A stretch of DNA of 64,000 nt, taken from the NCBI RefSeq assembly GCF_023502235.1, contig NZ_JAMFLY010000001.1, positions 1,178,001 through 1,242,000 on the forward strand, in the 5' to 3' direction. The translations under genes were made by a program, and so were the position numbers. Positions 8,948-18,324 of this stretch are shown here, one piece after another. A model generated the notes under the pieces. That model was not told where the DNA came from. It made no database searches and saw only the letters and a list, made by a program, of their open reading frames with translations. This DNA is from Flagellimonas myxillae (GTDB lineage Bacteria > Bacteroidota > Bacteroidia > Flavobacteriales > Flavobacteriaceae). Position 1 is the stretch's first letter, and the number at the start of each line of letters is the position of its first letter.

Positions 8948-10402
8948 ATGAAGACAACCAAGCTTATACTTTTAGCCGGACTGTGGGTATTTTTCTCCTG
9001 CGAACCGAGCGAACCTGAACCAAAAAAATACAATGTACTTTTTATCATCGCTGACGACCTTACCACCACGGCGGTTTCCGCTTATGGCAACGAACGGAAC
9101 ATCACTCCGAACATCGATGCGCTTGCCTCAGAGGGAACCACATACACCAGGGCCTATTGCCAATATCCGGTCTGCGGGCCTTCCAGGGCTTCCTTTTTAT
9201 CAGGCTATTATCCCAACGCGACCACGACTTATGGATATGTAAGTGGTCGGGAGAACATTGGCGACGATCGGGAAACATGGCCCCAACTTTTTAAGAACAA
9301 CGGCTACTATACCGCCCGGGTAAGCAAAATCTACCACATGGGCGTTCCCATCGACATTGAATTGGGCTCGGATGGCAAGGATGACCCGGCGTCGTGGACG
9401 GAGAAATTCAACAGTCAGGGCCTGGAATGGCAAGCCCCAGGGGACGGTGAGCTTGTACAAGGAAACCCTGATGGTTCCAAACCTATTAGAGGGGGTAATG
9501 TGATGACGATAGTAAGGGCAGATGGGGATGATCTATCCCATTCCGATGGAAAAACGGCAGCAAAGGCTTCCGAATTAATCCGGCAACACAAGGATAATCC
9601 TTTCTTTCTGGCCGTTGGTTTTGTAAGGCCACACGTACCCTTTGTTGCCCCAAGAGCCGATTTTGAACCTTATCCCTACGAACAAATAGAGCTGCCCCAC
9701 AACTTTGAGGAAGACTGGGACGATATTCCAAAAAAGGGAATCAACTATGTGACCAGCATTAATGCCCAAATGGATTCCATCCAGAAAAAAAAGGCCATTT
9801 CGGCCTACTATGCTTCTGTTTCCTATATGGACAGGCAGGTGGGGAAGGTGCTTAAAACCTTGGAAGAGGAAGGCTTGGAAGATAATACCATCGTTATTTT
9901 TACTTCGGACCATGGTTTTCATTTAGGGGAACACGAGTTTTGGATGAAGGTCAGTGTAAAGGAAGAATCGGCCAAGGTGCCCTTGATTGTTAAAGTTCCT
10001 GGAAAGAAGCCTGCCGTTTGTAATTCGTTTGTGGAGCTGTTGGATCTATATCCCACAGTTGCCGAGTTGGCCGGTCTACAATATTCCGAGCATCTGCAGG
10101 GGAAAAGCTTGACCAAAACCTTGGATGACCCGACGCATAAAGTTCGTGATATGGCGTTTTCCGTCACCCAAAATGGAGAAACCTTTTTGTTGCGTACCGA
10201 TAAATGGGCCTTTATCCAATATGGAGAGGATGCTTCGGAAGGTATGGAGTTGTTCGATATGCACCAAGACCCCGAACAATTCACCAATTTGGCAAAGTTT
10301 CCCGAGTTTTCTCAAGAAGTCAGCTATTTTCAGGATAAATTGAAGCAAAAATTAAAAGAAGTAAGAACCAACGACCTCGAAATAGAGTATACCAAAAAAT
10401 GA
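8948..10402 (+). CDS. sulfatase lipoprotein, iduronate-2-sulfatase-like (Cys-type)
   Basis: 484 residues. The lipoprotein signal has Cys18 (VFFSC). Alkaline-phosphatase-superfamily metal residues are seen in IIADDL (Asp36, Asp37) and TSDHGFHLGEH. The sulfatase signature is CGPSR at residues 76-80, so Cys76 should be converted to formylglycine. Spacing and motifs (FFLAVGFVRPHVPF, YYASVSYMDRQVGKVL) resemble iduronate-2-sulfatase-like S1 sulfatases used on sulfated polysaccharides. The maturase is not in the window. The stop overlaps the next sulfatase start by 4 bp (ATGA), implying translational coupling. The substrate is unknown. Confidence 0.88.
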   Translation: MKTTKLILLAGLWVFFSCEPSEPEPKKYNVLFIIADDLTTTAVSAYGNERNITPNIDALASEGTTYTRAYCQYPVCGPSRASFLSGYYPNATTTYGYVSGRENIGDDRETWPQLFKNNGYYTARVSKIYHMGVPIDIELGSDGKDDPASWTEKFNSQGLEWQAPGDGELVQGNPDGSKPIRGGNVMTIVRADGDDLSHSDGKTAAKASELIRQHKDNPFFLAVGFVRPHVPFVAPRADFEPYPYEQIELPHNFEEDWDDIPKKGINYVTSINAQMDSIQKKKAISAYYASVSYMDRQVGKVLKTLEEEGLEDNTIVIFTSDHGFHLGEHEFWMKVSVKEESAKVPLIVKVPGKKPAVCNSFVELLDLYPTVAELAGLQYSEHLQGKSLTKTLDDPTHKVRDMAFSVTQNGETFLLRTDKWAFIQYGEDASEGMELFDMHQDPEQFTNLAKFPEFSQEVSYFQDKLKQKLKEVRTNDLEIEYTKK

Positions 10403-11718
10403 TACCAAAAACCACCAAACACCTTCTAGCAATGGTTTTATTGTGGACTGTAATCTCTTGTAAATCAGAAAAAAAAGAGGTTGAAACCCATCAGCAACCC
10501 AACATCATATTGATCATGGCCGATGACTTGGGCTTTGAAACCTTGGGGGTGAACGGGAGCAATAGTTATACAACCCCAAAATTGGATAGACTTGCCAGGG
10601 AGGGAATGAGGTTTACGCATTGCTATTCCACCCCTTTGTGTACGCCATCCAGGGTACAGCTCATGACGGGCAAGTACAACTTTAGGAATTACATAGGGTT
10701 TGGAATGCTGGACCCCAATGAAAAGACTTTCGGGCATTATTTGAAGGAAGAAGGGTATACCACCTTTGTGGCTGGTAAGTGGCAATTGCTGGGAAACGGC
10801 CATCAACAGGAATTGGCCGGAAACAGGGTGGGTACCATGCCCAATGCCGCGGGTTTTGATGAATTTTGTTTGTGGCAAGTGGATGAACGGGGCTCCCGCT
10901 ATAAGGACCCTTTGTTGAGCACAAGCAAAAAAGGCATTCAGGAGTACCCGGGAAGGTTTGGTCCGGATATATTTGTGGATGAAATCAATGCGTTTATGAG
11001 ATCCAACAAGGACCAGCCCTTTTTTGTGTATTATCCCATGGTGCTAACGCATGACCCCTTTGTGCCAACCCCGGAAAATCCCGAATTCATGGATTTTGAT
11101 GCCAATTCCAAAACCAACGACCCCAAATACTTTGGGGAAATGGTACAGTATATGGACAGACTTCTCGGCCGCTTAGTGGCAGAGGTGGAAACGCTCGGAA
11201 TCCGGGAGAACACTTTAATAATGTTCGTGGGGGATAATGGCACGGACAGGGATGTCACTTCAGTGATTAATAATGAATCCCTAAAAGGCCACAAGGGATA
11301 CACCACCAATGCCGGGACGCATGTACCTTTTATTGCCAGTTGGCCAGGCCACATTAAATCAGGAAGTATCAACGACAATTTGATAGATTTCACGGATTTC
11401 CTTCCCACATTAATGGAGACGGCCGCACAGAAGAAGTTAGGCCAGGATGTAACGGACGGCTTGAGTTTTTATCCACAATTGGTAGGGGAGGACTATACCC
11501 CAAGGGATTGGATTTTTTGCCATTATGCACCGAATTGGGGGAAATTTGAAAACAAAAGGTATGTACAGGACAAGTCCTGGAAACTTTATGAAAGTGGTGC
11601 GCTTTATGATTTGAGCAGCGATGGCCTGGAACAGCAGCCATTGGTCTTAGAAGAACAACCACCCCATGTGAAGGAAAGGGTGGAAACGTTTAAAAAGGTA
11701 TTGGCCGAGTACAGATAA
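10399..11718 (+). CDS. sulfatase lipoprotein (Cys-type), second of a coupled pair
   Basis: 439 residues. Lipobox Cys21 (TVISC). The metal site begins at IMADDLGFETLG. The sulfatase signature CTPSR at residues 81-85 places the formylglycine precursor at Cys81, and a later metal motif is VGDNGTDRDV. It belongs to the S1 sulfatase family and differs clearly from its neighbour (different signature context and spacing), so the two probably remove sulfate from different positions of one glycan. The start overlaps the upstream sulfatase stop. Likely anchored in the periplasm or on the outer membrane. Confidence 0.88.
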   Translation: MIPKTTKHLLAMVLLWTVISCKSEKKEVETHQQPNIILIMADDLGFETLGVNGSNSYTTPKLDRLAREGMRFTHCYSTPLCTPSRVQLMTGKYNFRNYIGFGMLDPNEKTFGHYLKEEGYTTFVAGKWQLLGNGHQQELAGNRVGTMPNAAGFDEFCLWQVDERGSRYKDPLLSTSKKGIQEYPGRFGPDIFVDEINAFMRSNKDQPFFVYYPMVLTHDPFVPTPENPEFMDFDANSKTNDPKYFGEMVQYMDRLLGRLVAEVETLGIRENTLIMFVGDNGTDRDVTSVINNESLKGHKGYTTNAGTHVPFIASWPGHIKSGSINDNLIDFTDFLPTLMETAAQKKLGQDVTDGLSFYPQLVGEDYTPRDWIFCHYAPNWGKFENKRYVQDKSWKLYESGALYDLSSDGLEQQPLVLEEQPPHVKERVETFKKVLAEYR

Positions 11719-11754
11719 CGACAAAAATCGGATATTGTATTTAATCAATAAAGC

Positions 11755-12717
11755 CTATTCCTTAATTTCGAATGTACGCAGCAATCCTTTGGCCGTCGGA
11801 TTTGGGACTTCGGAGATAAGCACATATTTTCCAGGATCCAACTGAACGGTAAAAAATCCGGTACGGCCTGCGGGCATATCGTTTACCCCACCCAAAAAGG
11901 TGAGTCCTTCGGGAGCCGGTTCCATCAGTCCGGTAGGCGTGGCCCAATTCATCCAGTTTTCCAGTTCTTCCATACTGGCATCCTCGCTTAGTTTTACCAG
12001 ATTTATGTCGTGTCCAACAAAATTTTCATGCACAATCTGATCCACAAAGTGTACAGCAAAGGTTTGAAGTCCACCCACAATGGAATCCTTGGTGAAAATT
12101 CCATTGGAACTGGAGACGCTAAGATTAATATTGGCCTTTAATTCCTGATTCCCCGATTTTTGTTCCGAAACCACCAAATCCTTGGTCATTCCCATGGAAG
12201 TATGGAAGATGCCATTGCTCATTTTCACGTAGCACTCAAGTATATAGTTGCCCGGTTCGAGATATAATGTGGTTTCTCCGGATACCCCAGGAGACAATAA
12301 TCCGGTGCCGCCCAAAAAAACAACCTCTCCAAACCATTCGGGCAATTGGCCAAAAGCTTCCATAGCCTCGTCCATTTTGCCCTCGTTGATAAGTTTCATT
12401 CCAGCATCGAAAATGGGGCCGATTACCTTCTCGGCATCTTCCGAGGTTTTTCCAGGGGGGTACTTGTCAACCAGAAAAAAATGGGTCTGGGGGGATTTAT
12501 TGATATATCGAAACGTGTTCCAACCAGAAGGTATGGTATCGACCATCTGAAAATCCATTTTCTCGGAGACAATCTCGATTACTTTGCTATTCGCTTCCTC
12601 TGATTCGGAAACTTGCTTCTTGTCCGTTTTACAAGATTGCATGGAAAGCATCGCTCCCAAAAAGAACATTAGTATGGGGCTGGCGTAAGTTCCTATGAAG
12701 TTTTTTGTGGTTTTCAT
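11755..12717 (-). CDS. lipoprotein of unknown function with two beta-rich halves
   Basis: 320 residues with an N-terminal signal and lipobox Cys29 (SMQSC). Two related-looking beta segments can be seen, each ending in a 'GxYxLxC/SE' strand (EPGNYILECYVKMSNG about residue 150, and DPGKYVLISEVPNP about residue 300), which suggests a duplicated cupredoxin-like or jelly-roll domain. No catalytic or copper-ligand set is convincing. It converges on the sulfatase operon end, 36 bp away. Not recognised; no function is proposed. Confidence 0.7.
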   Translation of the reverse strand: MKTTKNFIGTYASPILMFFLGAMLSMQSCKTDKKQVSESEEANSKVIEIVSEKMDFQMVDTIPSGWNTFRYINKSPQTHFFLVDKYPPGKTSEDAEKVIGPIFDAGMKLINEGKMDEAMEAFGQLPEWFGEVVFLGGTGLLSPGVSGETTLYLEPGNYILECYVKMSNGIFHTSMGMTKDLVVSEQKSGNQELKANINLSVSSSNGIFTKDSIVGGLQTFAVHFVDQIVHENFVGHDINLVKLSEDASMEELENWMNWATPTGLMEPAPEGLTFLGGVNDMPAGRTGFFTVQLDPGKYVLISEVPNPTAKGLLRTFEIKE

Positions 12718-12870
12718 GATAAGGATTATTAAGCATTCCCCACCAGCAACGGTGACGAATATCCATTTAAAAACTTGAAGGGGAACTACGAATGGTCAGC
12801 AATGTAAGTTAAGAAAAAATAACGAATAACACGCTTACTTTTAACAAGTTACAAGCTGTCAAAAATCAAA

Positions 12871-13305
12871 TTAGATACCAAGCATGGGTAAATGCTTGAC
12901 CTTATGATAGGTTAGTGCAGCTTTTATGCAGGCTTTTAATTCTTCTTTGGGTAATTCGCTTTCCAAGGGTAGAATAATGGCCCGATTGCTTTCATAGCCC
13001 AATTGATTATTGAAAATGGATTTGAAAGTGGACACCAAACGACTGGAGCATTGAAAATAGAATGCATATTGGTCAGGGGCTTTGGGTTTCCAGTCCATCC
13101 GTAAGGTACTGCCTTGTGGAGTCACAAAACTGGGTTCTCCCCATTTAAGGGTCTCTTCCAATTTGGTAATGGTTGCTATTTCGTTGGCTGTTTCCAACAC
13201 CAAGTTCCTAAGTCCTTCCATTTTTTGTCGTATCCCTTCGGGATAAGCAGACAATTTGGCTTCAAATTCTGGCTGGGTGGTGACTTTTAGTTTTGTCATA
13301 TTCAA
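12871..13305 (-). CDS. DUF1801 family protein
   Basis: 144 residues, no signal peptide. The sequence follows the DUF1801/YdhG-like pattern: an N-terminal helix (YPEGIRQKMEGLRNLVLETA), the central EETLKWGEPSFV motif, a middle strand segment (QYAFYFQC) and a C-terminal helix with LPKEELKACIKAALTYHKVKHLP. Members are small cytosolic proteins with an iron-chaperone-like fold and no proven general role. It is a single gene, 107 bp from the divergent acyltransferase gene. Confidence 0.75.
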   Translation of the reverse strand: MNMTKLKVTTQPEFEAKLSAYPEGIRQKMEGLRNLVLETANEIATITKLEETLKWGEPSFVTPQGSTLRMDWKPKAPDQYAFYFQCSSRLVSTFKSIFNNQLGYESNRAIILPLESELPKEELKACIKAALTYHKVKHLPMLGI

Positions 13306-13411
13306 ATCTAATTGAATTTATTGGAAGCCTATATCTATCCCAACATTAATGACTTCAGGCAACCTTATCACGTTTTTTTGAGTCTTCCAAATAGAACCAA
13401 TTCCAATCAAC

Positions 13412-14572
13412 ATGGTCAAAAGGCTGCATTATATTGACTGGCTTCGCGTCATCGCATTTGGCACCCTCATTCTTTTTCATTGTGCCGTGCCCTTTGTGGA
13501 ACATTATACCTGGGAAATCAACAACAAAGAAACTTCCCCCTGGATTACGCGTGTTATTTGGTGGCTGCACCAATGGCGCTTGCCCTTGCTGTTTTTTATC
13601 GCAGGGGTGGGAGTACGCTTCTCTTTAAGAAAAAGATCTATTCCTGCTTTTGTCGGAGAACGTTTTGTTCGATTGTTCATACCATTGGCCTTTGCCATTT
13701 TTTTTATCACTCCTTTCCAAGTTTATTTTGAATGGTTACAAAAGGGGAGAATAAAAGAGGGGTTCCAGGATTTCTACCCCATGGTTTATGAAATAGTGCC
13801 CTACCCCGATGGGGCTTTTACTTGGAGCCATATGTGGTTTGTCGCCTATCTATTTGTCTTTACAATCCTGTTGCTTCCCATTTTTTCCATGTCCAAGGTG
13901 AAATGGTTTGATCGTCTGAAACCTTTTTTCAATGCACTTTTTAGAAGTCCAATTTCCCATTTGGCATTAGCTCTACCATTTGTTCAGTATTATTTTCTCT
14001 TATATATCGATTGGCCAGAGCAAGGCAGCCTTATAAACGATTGGTATGTATTTGTTTCATCCATAACTTTTTACATATTCGGTTTCGTATTGGGGAATCT
14101 GGAAACATTCTGGCCGACCTGCTTAACTTACCGAAAGTTTTTTGCACGGATAGCTCTTGTGTTGGCCTTGGTTCTTATTTGGCAATATTTCTGGAACTGG
14201 GAAGTCAACAAACCCCAAGAGCAGGAACAGATATACGTATTTGGTTTGTTGAACGGCTTTCATATTTGGACCATTATTCTGGCTTGCATTGGATATACAA
14301 TGAAGTACCTGAATTTTGAGAACAAGTATTTGAGTTATTTAAATACTGCAGTCTATCCTTTTTATATCATGCACCAAGCCGTGATTGTTGCGAGCGGGTA
14401 TTATATACTGCAATTGGAATTGCCTATAGCTGTCAAATTAATGCTGTTGATCGTGATTTGCTTGGGTGCTATATGGGTGTTGTACCATTTTATCATTCGT
14501 AACACCATTTTAACTCGTGTATTGTTTGGAATGAAATGGAAGAAAAAGAATGCAAAAATTCCTATTCCTTGA
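13412..14572 (+). CDS. membrane acyltransferase family protein (Acyl_transf_3/OpgC type)
   Basis: 386 residues with about ten predicted transmembrane helices. The start YIDWLRVIAFGTLILFHCAVPF carries the conserved Asp/Arg and the TM1 histidine (His23) of acyltransferase-3 proteins, which transfer acyl groups to extracytoplasmic glycans or lipids. Other helices include LPLLFFIAGVGVRFSL and AVYPFYIMHQAVIVASGYYIL, the latter typical of the family's C-terminal region. The 3' end overlaps the convergent GNAT gene by 11 bp. The acceptor is unknown. Confidence 0.85.
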   Translation: MVKRLHYIDWLRVIAFGTLILFHCAVPFVEHYTWEINNKETSPWITRVIWWLHQWRLPLLFFIAGVGVRFSLRKRSIPAFVGERFVRLFIPLAFAIFFITPFQVYFEWLQKGRIKEGFQDFYPMVYEIVPYPDGAFTWSHMWFVAYLFVFTILLLPIFSMSKVKWFDRLKPFFNALFRSPISHLALALPFVQYYFLLYIDWPEQGSLINDWYVFVSSITFYIFGFVLGNLETFWPTCLTYRKFFARIALVLALVLIWQYFWNWEVNKPQEQEQIYVFGLLNGFHIWTIILACIGYTMKYLNFENKYLSYLNTAVYPFYIMHQAVIVASGYYILQLELPIAVKLMLLIVICLGAIWVLYHFIIRNTILTRVLFGMKWKKKNAKIPIP

Positions 14573-15014
14573 TGGTTTTGATATAATGAACTAAGACATC
14601 TTCCTTTCGGAACCCGATTTTTTCGTGAAACTGTTGGGCGTCCTTGTTCCAAAGCCAAGTGTCCGAACCCATTTCGGTACATCCCTTTTCTTTGGCCCAA
14701 ACCTCTGCCTGGTCAAAAAGTTTCCGTGCCAAACCATGTTTGCGATAAGGTTCCTTCACATAGATCATATCCACATAACCCACAGGAGATGTTGTAGATC
14801 CTTCAACATAGTCAACCCTCAGGGAAGTGCTTACAAATCCAACAGCGGCCCCCGCCTCCTTCGCCATAAATGTCTGTTGGTTGGATTTTTCCAGAATGGT
14901 CTTTAAGCCTCTTTCCACTTCATCTGCGGGGTAGTCTTTAAATAGCCGCAAAGCCATTTCTTTCCAATCTGGAAAGTCGGGTGCTGTATATGGGACAATG
15001 GTGAGTTGTTTCAT
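14562..15014 (-). CDS. GNAT family N-acetyltransferase
   Basis: 150 residues. The acetyl-CoA binding segment is YVKEPYRKHGLARKLFDQAEVW (motif A, R-K-H-G-L-A, about residues 89-100), followed by GSDTWLWNKDAQQFHEKIGF, the C-terminal motif of aminoglycoside 6'-N-acetyltransferase-like GNATs. The resemblance to AAC(6')-like proteins does not by itself indicate antibiotic resistance; many environmental members have other acceptors. It overlaps the convergent acyltransferase gene and lies 35 bp upstream of the MDR oxidoreductase gene on the same strand. Confidence 0.8.
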   Translation of the reverse strand: MKQLTIVPYTAPDFPDWKEMALRLFKDYPADEVERGLKTILEKSNQQTFMAKEAGAAVGFVSTSLRVDYVEGSTTSPVGYVDMIYVKEPYRKHGLARKLFDQAEVWAKEKGCTEMGSDTWLWNKDAQQFHEKIGFRKEDVLVHYIKTIKE

Positions 15015-15049
15015 CTATCTGCAAAATTAGGTATCCGGATGTAAAAATA

Positions 15050-16024
15050 TTAGGTTTTATCTAGGTTTACCACAATTTTACCATGGTGCTTTCCTGTACC
15101 AAAATACTGTACCAATCGCGGGAGTTCTTCAAAGGGATGAGGGCCATCAATGGGACATTTGAGCATGCCTTGTAACCATAAGGTTGAAACCTTTTCCAGT
15201 CCCAAATTGGGTTTCAAAGCTAAAATCTGAAACCGCTTCCCGGTAATTAGGGAGGCCAATCTTCCCCAAATTGCAAGGGATAGCAGACTACCTACTTTTC
15301 CGCCCACAGTGATGTAGTTTCCTTTGGGAGCAAGCGAACGCACCAATGTAAAAGCGGAACGGGTACTCTTGCAATCCAGAATGTGGTCATATTGAATCTT
15401 GTTTTTGGTGAAGTCACTTTTTGAATAATCGATTACATGGTCAAAACCCAGGGCAAGCATTTGCTCCAACTTCCTTTCGGAATCTACCCCGGTGACCTCG
15501 CAATCCTTAAGCTTGGCCAATTGCAGTGCAAAGGAACCCACTCCGCCACCGCCGCCATTGATCAGTACCTTTTGCCCTTTTTGCAGCACTACCTTATCCC
15601 AGGCTTGTAGGGCCAAAAGGGAGGCGTGGGGGAGGGCAGCGGCATCAATTAAATCCAAACCTTCTGGAATCTTCCGTACGGCCTTTTCGTTAACACAAAG
15701 GTGTGTTGCAAAGGTCCCAAACCCATGATCGGAAATGTCACCAAAGACTTTGTCCCCAATTTTAAGGTCTTTTACCTGGCTTCCCACTTGGGTAACTATT
15801 CCAGCCAATTCCATTCCCGGAATGTTCTTTTTGGGTTTGAACAAACCAAACATTAGGCGATATAAAAAAGGCTTACCGGTGACCATGGCCCAATCGTAAT
15901 CGTTGACCGTGGTGGCTTTTATGCTGATTTGCACCTCCTTTTCTTTGGGCAAAGGTGTAGGGAATTCCTGAAGTTGGAGTACTTCTTCAGGATGACCATA
16001 AGACGTTTGGAATATAGCTTTCAC
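15050..16024 (-). CDS. zinc-independent MDR oxidoreductase (quinone-oxidoreductase-like)
   Basis: 324 residues. A GroES-like N-terminal domain (IKATTVNDYDWAMVTGKP, PGMELAGIVTQVGSQV, KIGDKVFGDI) is followed by a Rossmann domain with GGGGGVGSFALQLAKL (about residues 157-172) for NADPH. The Cys/His zinc ligands of classical alcohol dehydrogenases are absent, which fits quinone oxidoreductase or enoyl-reductase-like members. The physiological substrate is unknown. Cytosolic; possibly cotranscribed with the GNAT gene downstream. Confidence 0.85.
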   Translation of the reverse strand: MKAIFQTSYGHPEEVLQLQEFPTPLPKEKEVQISIKATTVNDYDWAMVTGKPFLYRLMFGLFKPKKNIPGMELAGIVTQVGSQVKDLKIGDKVFGDISDHGFGTFATHLCVNEKAVRKIPEGLDLIDAAALPHASLLALQAWDKVVLQKGQKVLINGGGGGVGSFALQLAKLKDCEVTGVDSERKLEQMLALGFDHVIDYSKSDFTKNKIQYDHILDCKSTRSAFTLVRSLAPKGNYITVGGKVGSLLSLAIWGRLASLITGKRFQILALKPNLGLEKVSTLWLQGMLKCPIDGPHPFEELPRLVQYFGTGKHHGKIVVNLDKT

Positions 16025-16094
16025 GCTGTACGAAGATCAGAAATTTTATTCCAATCTAAAAAACTACTGCGAGAGGCAGAATAACAAAGTCGTA

Positions 16095-17225
16095 TTATTT
16101 GAGATTGCTATCGACTATCTCAAAACTAAAGGAAGCCCTACCACCAGTTGCGGTCCAAAAATTAAAGAGACTTCCCCAAGAACCATCGGGGTCCCCTTCT
16201 TTTGCAAAATTCTCCAAGTTGGCATTTAGGGTGTCCAATTTATCTTGCGGTACCGATTCTGTAGAAAGTACCACCACGAGGGCCTTAAATGCTGTTTGAG
16301 CATTACCGAAGGAAGGAATCCGATTGCCATGCTCCGCAATAATATTTGCCGCTGTATAAGTTGTTAGTGCATCCGCAGTAAAAACACCAAACTCACCTGT
16401 TGAAGCAGGGTTTTCAGCCACAATGACCGGCTCCAAATCATCAGCATCAATAAGTCCCATCGCATAAAGTTCCAAATTGGCATAGGGTACGGAGTTTCCA
16501 CCATTGGCCACAGCGCCAAAACCAACTTCGCCGTCGACACTTCCCCGATATCGGCCACCGCCTAGATCTTCAATTTCCTCAAAGCCACCCAACTGGCCTC
16601 CAACGCTGGAATACCCCCAATGTCCTCCCGCAGCAGTAGGGATGATGCCATGATTGGTCCAATAATGCTGGATTTCATGCAAGAAAGGTCCATTTCTAAT
16701 ATACTCGGCACGGGGCATATGGATGACGGTCTTTAATTTTCCCAAGGATCCAAAGGAAGCGGTATTGTCCCAAATACTTCTCCCAAGTCCCTCTATATCG
16801 TTTTGTGCAGGTGTCGATAGGCCATAGTACAGGTTATCAGGTTGTGAATCCTCCACATTTAGGATAATGATAAAATCAAAGTCATCATTGAAATATTCAT
16901 AGACTTTGTTGGTTACCATTCGCATATCGCCCTCATCCTCCAAGAATTTATTGTATTCACTTTCGGAAAGGATCAAATTGGTGAATTGGTGTGATTCATC
17001 TATGGTAAAACCATCTTCCAAGATCAAGGAAGAAGGAGCTTCAGGCTCCTCGGTATTGTCCGAGTCATCTGGATCGTCGGTATTTTCATTGTCCTCACCG
17101 TTGGTATCGGTCATCTCATTTTCCGATTCCGTGTCGGGCGTCACTTCCTCAGTACTGCATGAAAGCACTACAATTGAAAGCAAAAGACAAAAGGCAAACG
17201 CGAGGTAAGATTTAGGGTTGCTCAT
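16095..17225 (-). CDS. lipoprotein with HExxH motif, possible metallopeptidase
   Basis: 376 residues. Lipobox Cys23 (VVLSC) is followed by an acidic low-complexity linker (about 26-62, rich in E, D, T and N), typical of surface-exposed Bacteroidota lipoproteins. Residues 183-187 are HEIQH within FLHEIQHYWTNHG, a zinc-binding HExxH motif. About 85 residues later comes the segment VPYANLELYAMGLIDADDL; a similar 'LELYxMGLI' phrase occurs in several secreted metalloproteins. A third zinc ligand cannot be assigned with confidence. It is probably a surface metallopeptidase of unnamed family. It is divergent from menB. Confidence 0.6.
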   Translation of the reverse strand: MSNPKSYLAFAFCLLLSIVVLSCSTEEVTPDTESENEMTDTNGEDNENTDDPDDSDNTEEPEAPSSLILEDGFTIDESHQFTNLILSESEYNKFLEDEGDMRMVTNKVYEYFNDDFDFIIILNVEDSQPDNLYYGLSTPAQNDIEGLGRSIWDNTASFGSLGKLKTVIHMPRAEYIRNGPFLHEIQHYWTNHGIIPTAAGGHWGYSSVGGQLGGFEEIEDLGGGRYRGSVDGEVGFGAVANGGNSVPYANLELYAMGLIDADDLEPVIVAENPASTGEFGVFTADALTTYTAANIIAEHGNRIPSFGNAQTAFKALVVVLSTESVPQDKLDTLNANLENFAKEGDPDGSWGSLFNFWTATGGRASFSFEIVDSNLK

Positions 17226-17307
17226 AGGTGTTCATTTGTTTATAGCAACGAAATCCTTTCATCCATATTTTAAACAAATGCAAGATCTCGATGAAATGCG
17301 GTGCCCA

Positions 17308-17337
17308 TTTGCAATATCCCCAATCTAATTATCTTTG
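17308..17337 (+). promoter_or_regulatory. Bacteroidota-type promoter for menB
   Basis: TTTG (17308-17311), an 18-base spacer, then TATCTTTG (17330-17337), a full match to the TTTG-N(17-21)-TAnnTTTG consensus. It ends 16 bp before the menB start, so the leader would be very short. Confidence 0.7.
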
Positions 17338-17353
17338 AACAAATCTTTATTGA

Positions 17354-18199
17354 ATGACGAATGCACCGAATTGGCAGACAGCCATCGAATTTGAAGATAT
17401 CACTTATAAAAAGTGCGATGGCGTGGCTCGCATTGCCTTTAATCGCCCTAACATACGTAATGCCTTTAGACCCAAAACTACCAGCGAATTGTATAGGGCT
17501 TTTTATGATGCCCAGGAGGACACTTCCATTGGCGTAGTTCTGTTGTCGGCGGAAGGACCTTCCACCAAAGATGGCAAGTGGGCTTTCTGCAGCGGTGGTG
17601 ATCAAAAGGCTAGGGGACACCAAGGTTATGTAGGGGATGATGGTTACCATCGATTGAATATTCTCGAGGTTCAGCGGTTGATTCGGTTTATGCCCAAAGT
17701 TGTGATTGCCGTGGTTCCCGGATGGGCTGTTGGGGGCGGACATAGTCTTCATGTGGTTTGCGATATGACCCTTGCCAGTAAGGAACATGCCATTTTTAAA
17801 CAAACCGATGCCGATGTGACCAGTTTTGATGGGGGATACGGTTCTGCCTATCTGGCGAAAATGGTCGGACAAAAGAAGGCGAGGGAGATTTTCTTTTTGG
17901 GACGTAACTACTCTGCCCAGGAAGCTTACGAAATGGGAATGGTAAATGCTGTGGTCCCGCACGACGAACTCGAAGCAACTGCATATCAGTGGGCCCAGGA
18001 AGTACTGGCGAAATCCCCGACTTCCATTAAAATGCTAAAGTTTGCCATGAATCTAACCGACGACGGAATGGTAGGTCAGCAAGTCTTTGCGGGCGAAGCC
18101 ACCCGATTGGCCTATATGACCGAGGAGGCCAAGGAAGGCAGAAACGCATTTCTCGAAAAACGGAAACCCAATTTTGGCAAGAATAATTGGATTCCGTGA
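17354..18199 (+). CDS. menB: 1,4-dihydroxy-2-naphthoyl-CoA synthase (menaquinone synthesis)
   Basis: 281 residues, the usual length. This crotonase-fold enzyme closes the second ring of the naphthoquinone nucleus, turning o-succinylbenzoyl-CoA into 1,4-dihydroxy-2-naphthoyl-CoA in the cytosol. Diagnostic segments are NRPNIRNAFRPKT, WAFCSGGDQKARG (oxyanion hole), GWAVGGGHSLHVVCDMTLAS, TDADVTSFDGGYGSAYLA (MenB signature), and the C-terminal RKPNFGKNNWIP. Other men genes are not in the window. It has its own promoter. Menaquinone is the standard respiratory quinone of this phylum. Confidence 0.96.
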   Translation: MTNAPNWQTAIEFEDITYKKCDGVARIAFNRPNIRNAFRPKTTSELYRAFYDAQEDTSIGVVLLSAEGPSTKDGKWAFCSGGDQKARGHQGYVGDDGYHRLNILEVQRLIRFMPKVVIAVVPGWAVGGGHSLHVVCDMTLASKEHAIFKQTDADVTSFDGGYGSAYLAKMVGQKKAREIFFLGRNYSAQEAYEMGMVNAVVPHDELEATAYQWAQEVLAKSPTSIKMLKFAMNLTDDGMVGQQVFAGEATRLAYMTEEAKEGRNAFLEKRKPNFGKNNWIP

Positions 18200-18207
18200 T
18201 ACAGTTA

Positions 18208-18244
18208 TCAATGTCCAATGTCCAATGATCAATGTGCAATGATT
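18208..18244. repeat. degenerate ~7-bp tandem repeat (xxCAATG)
   Basis: Five imperfect units of the type tcCAATG/tgCAATG/atCAATG follow one another just after the menB stop. Such low-complexity tracts occur at gene ends in this phylum; no function is implied. Confidence 0.5.
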
Positions 18245-18324
18245 ATTGTTGATTTCTAAATTGCTTTATTGGGGAGGCACACCTGTGAAGATTGGTGCAA
18301 AAAGTTTGGAACTGGCCTAAACTA

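Noticed and set aside
17270..17962. 230-residue minus-strand frame over menB
   Set aside because: It is a shadow of the well-supported menB gene with no domain content.
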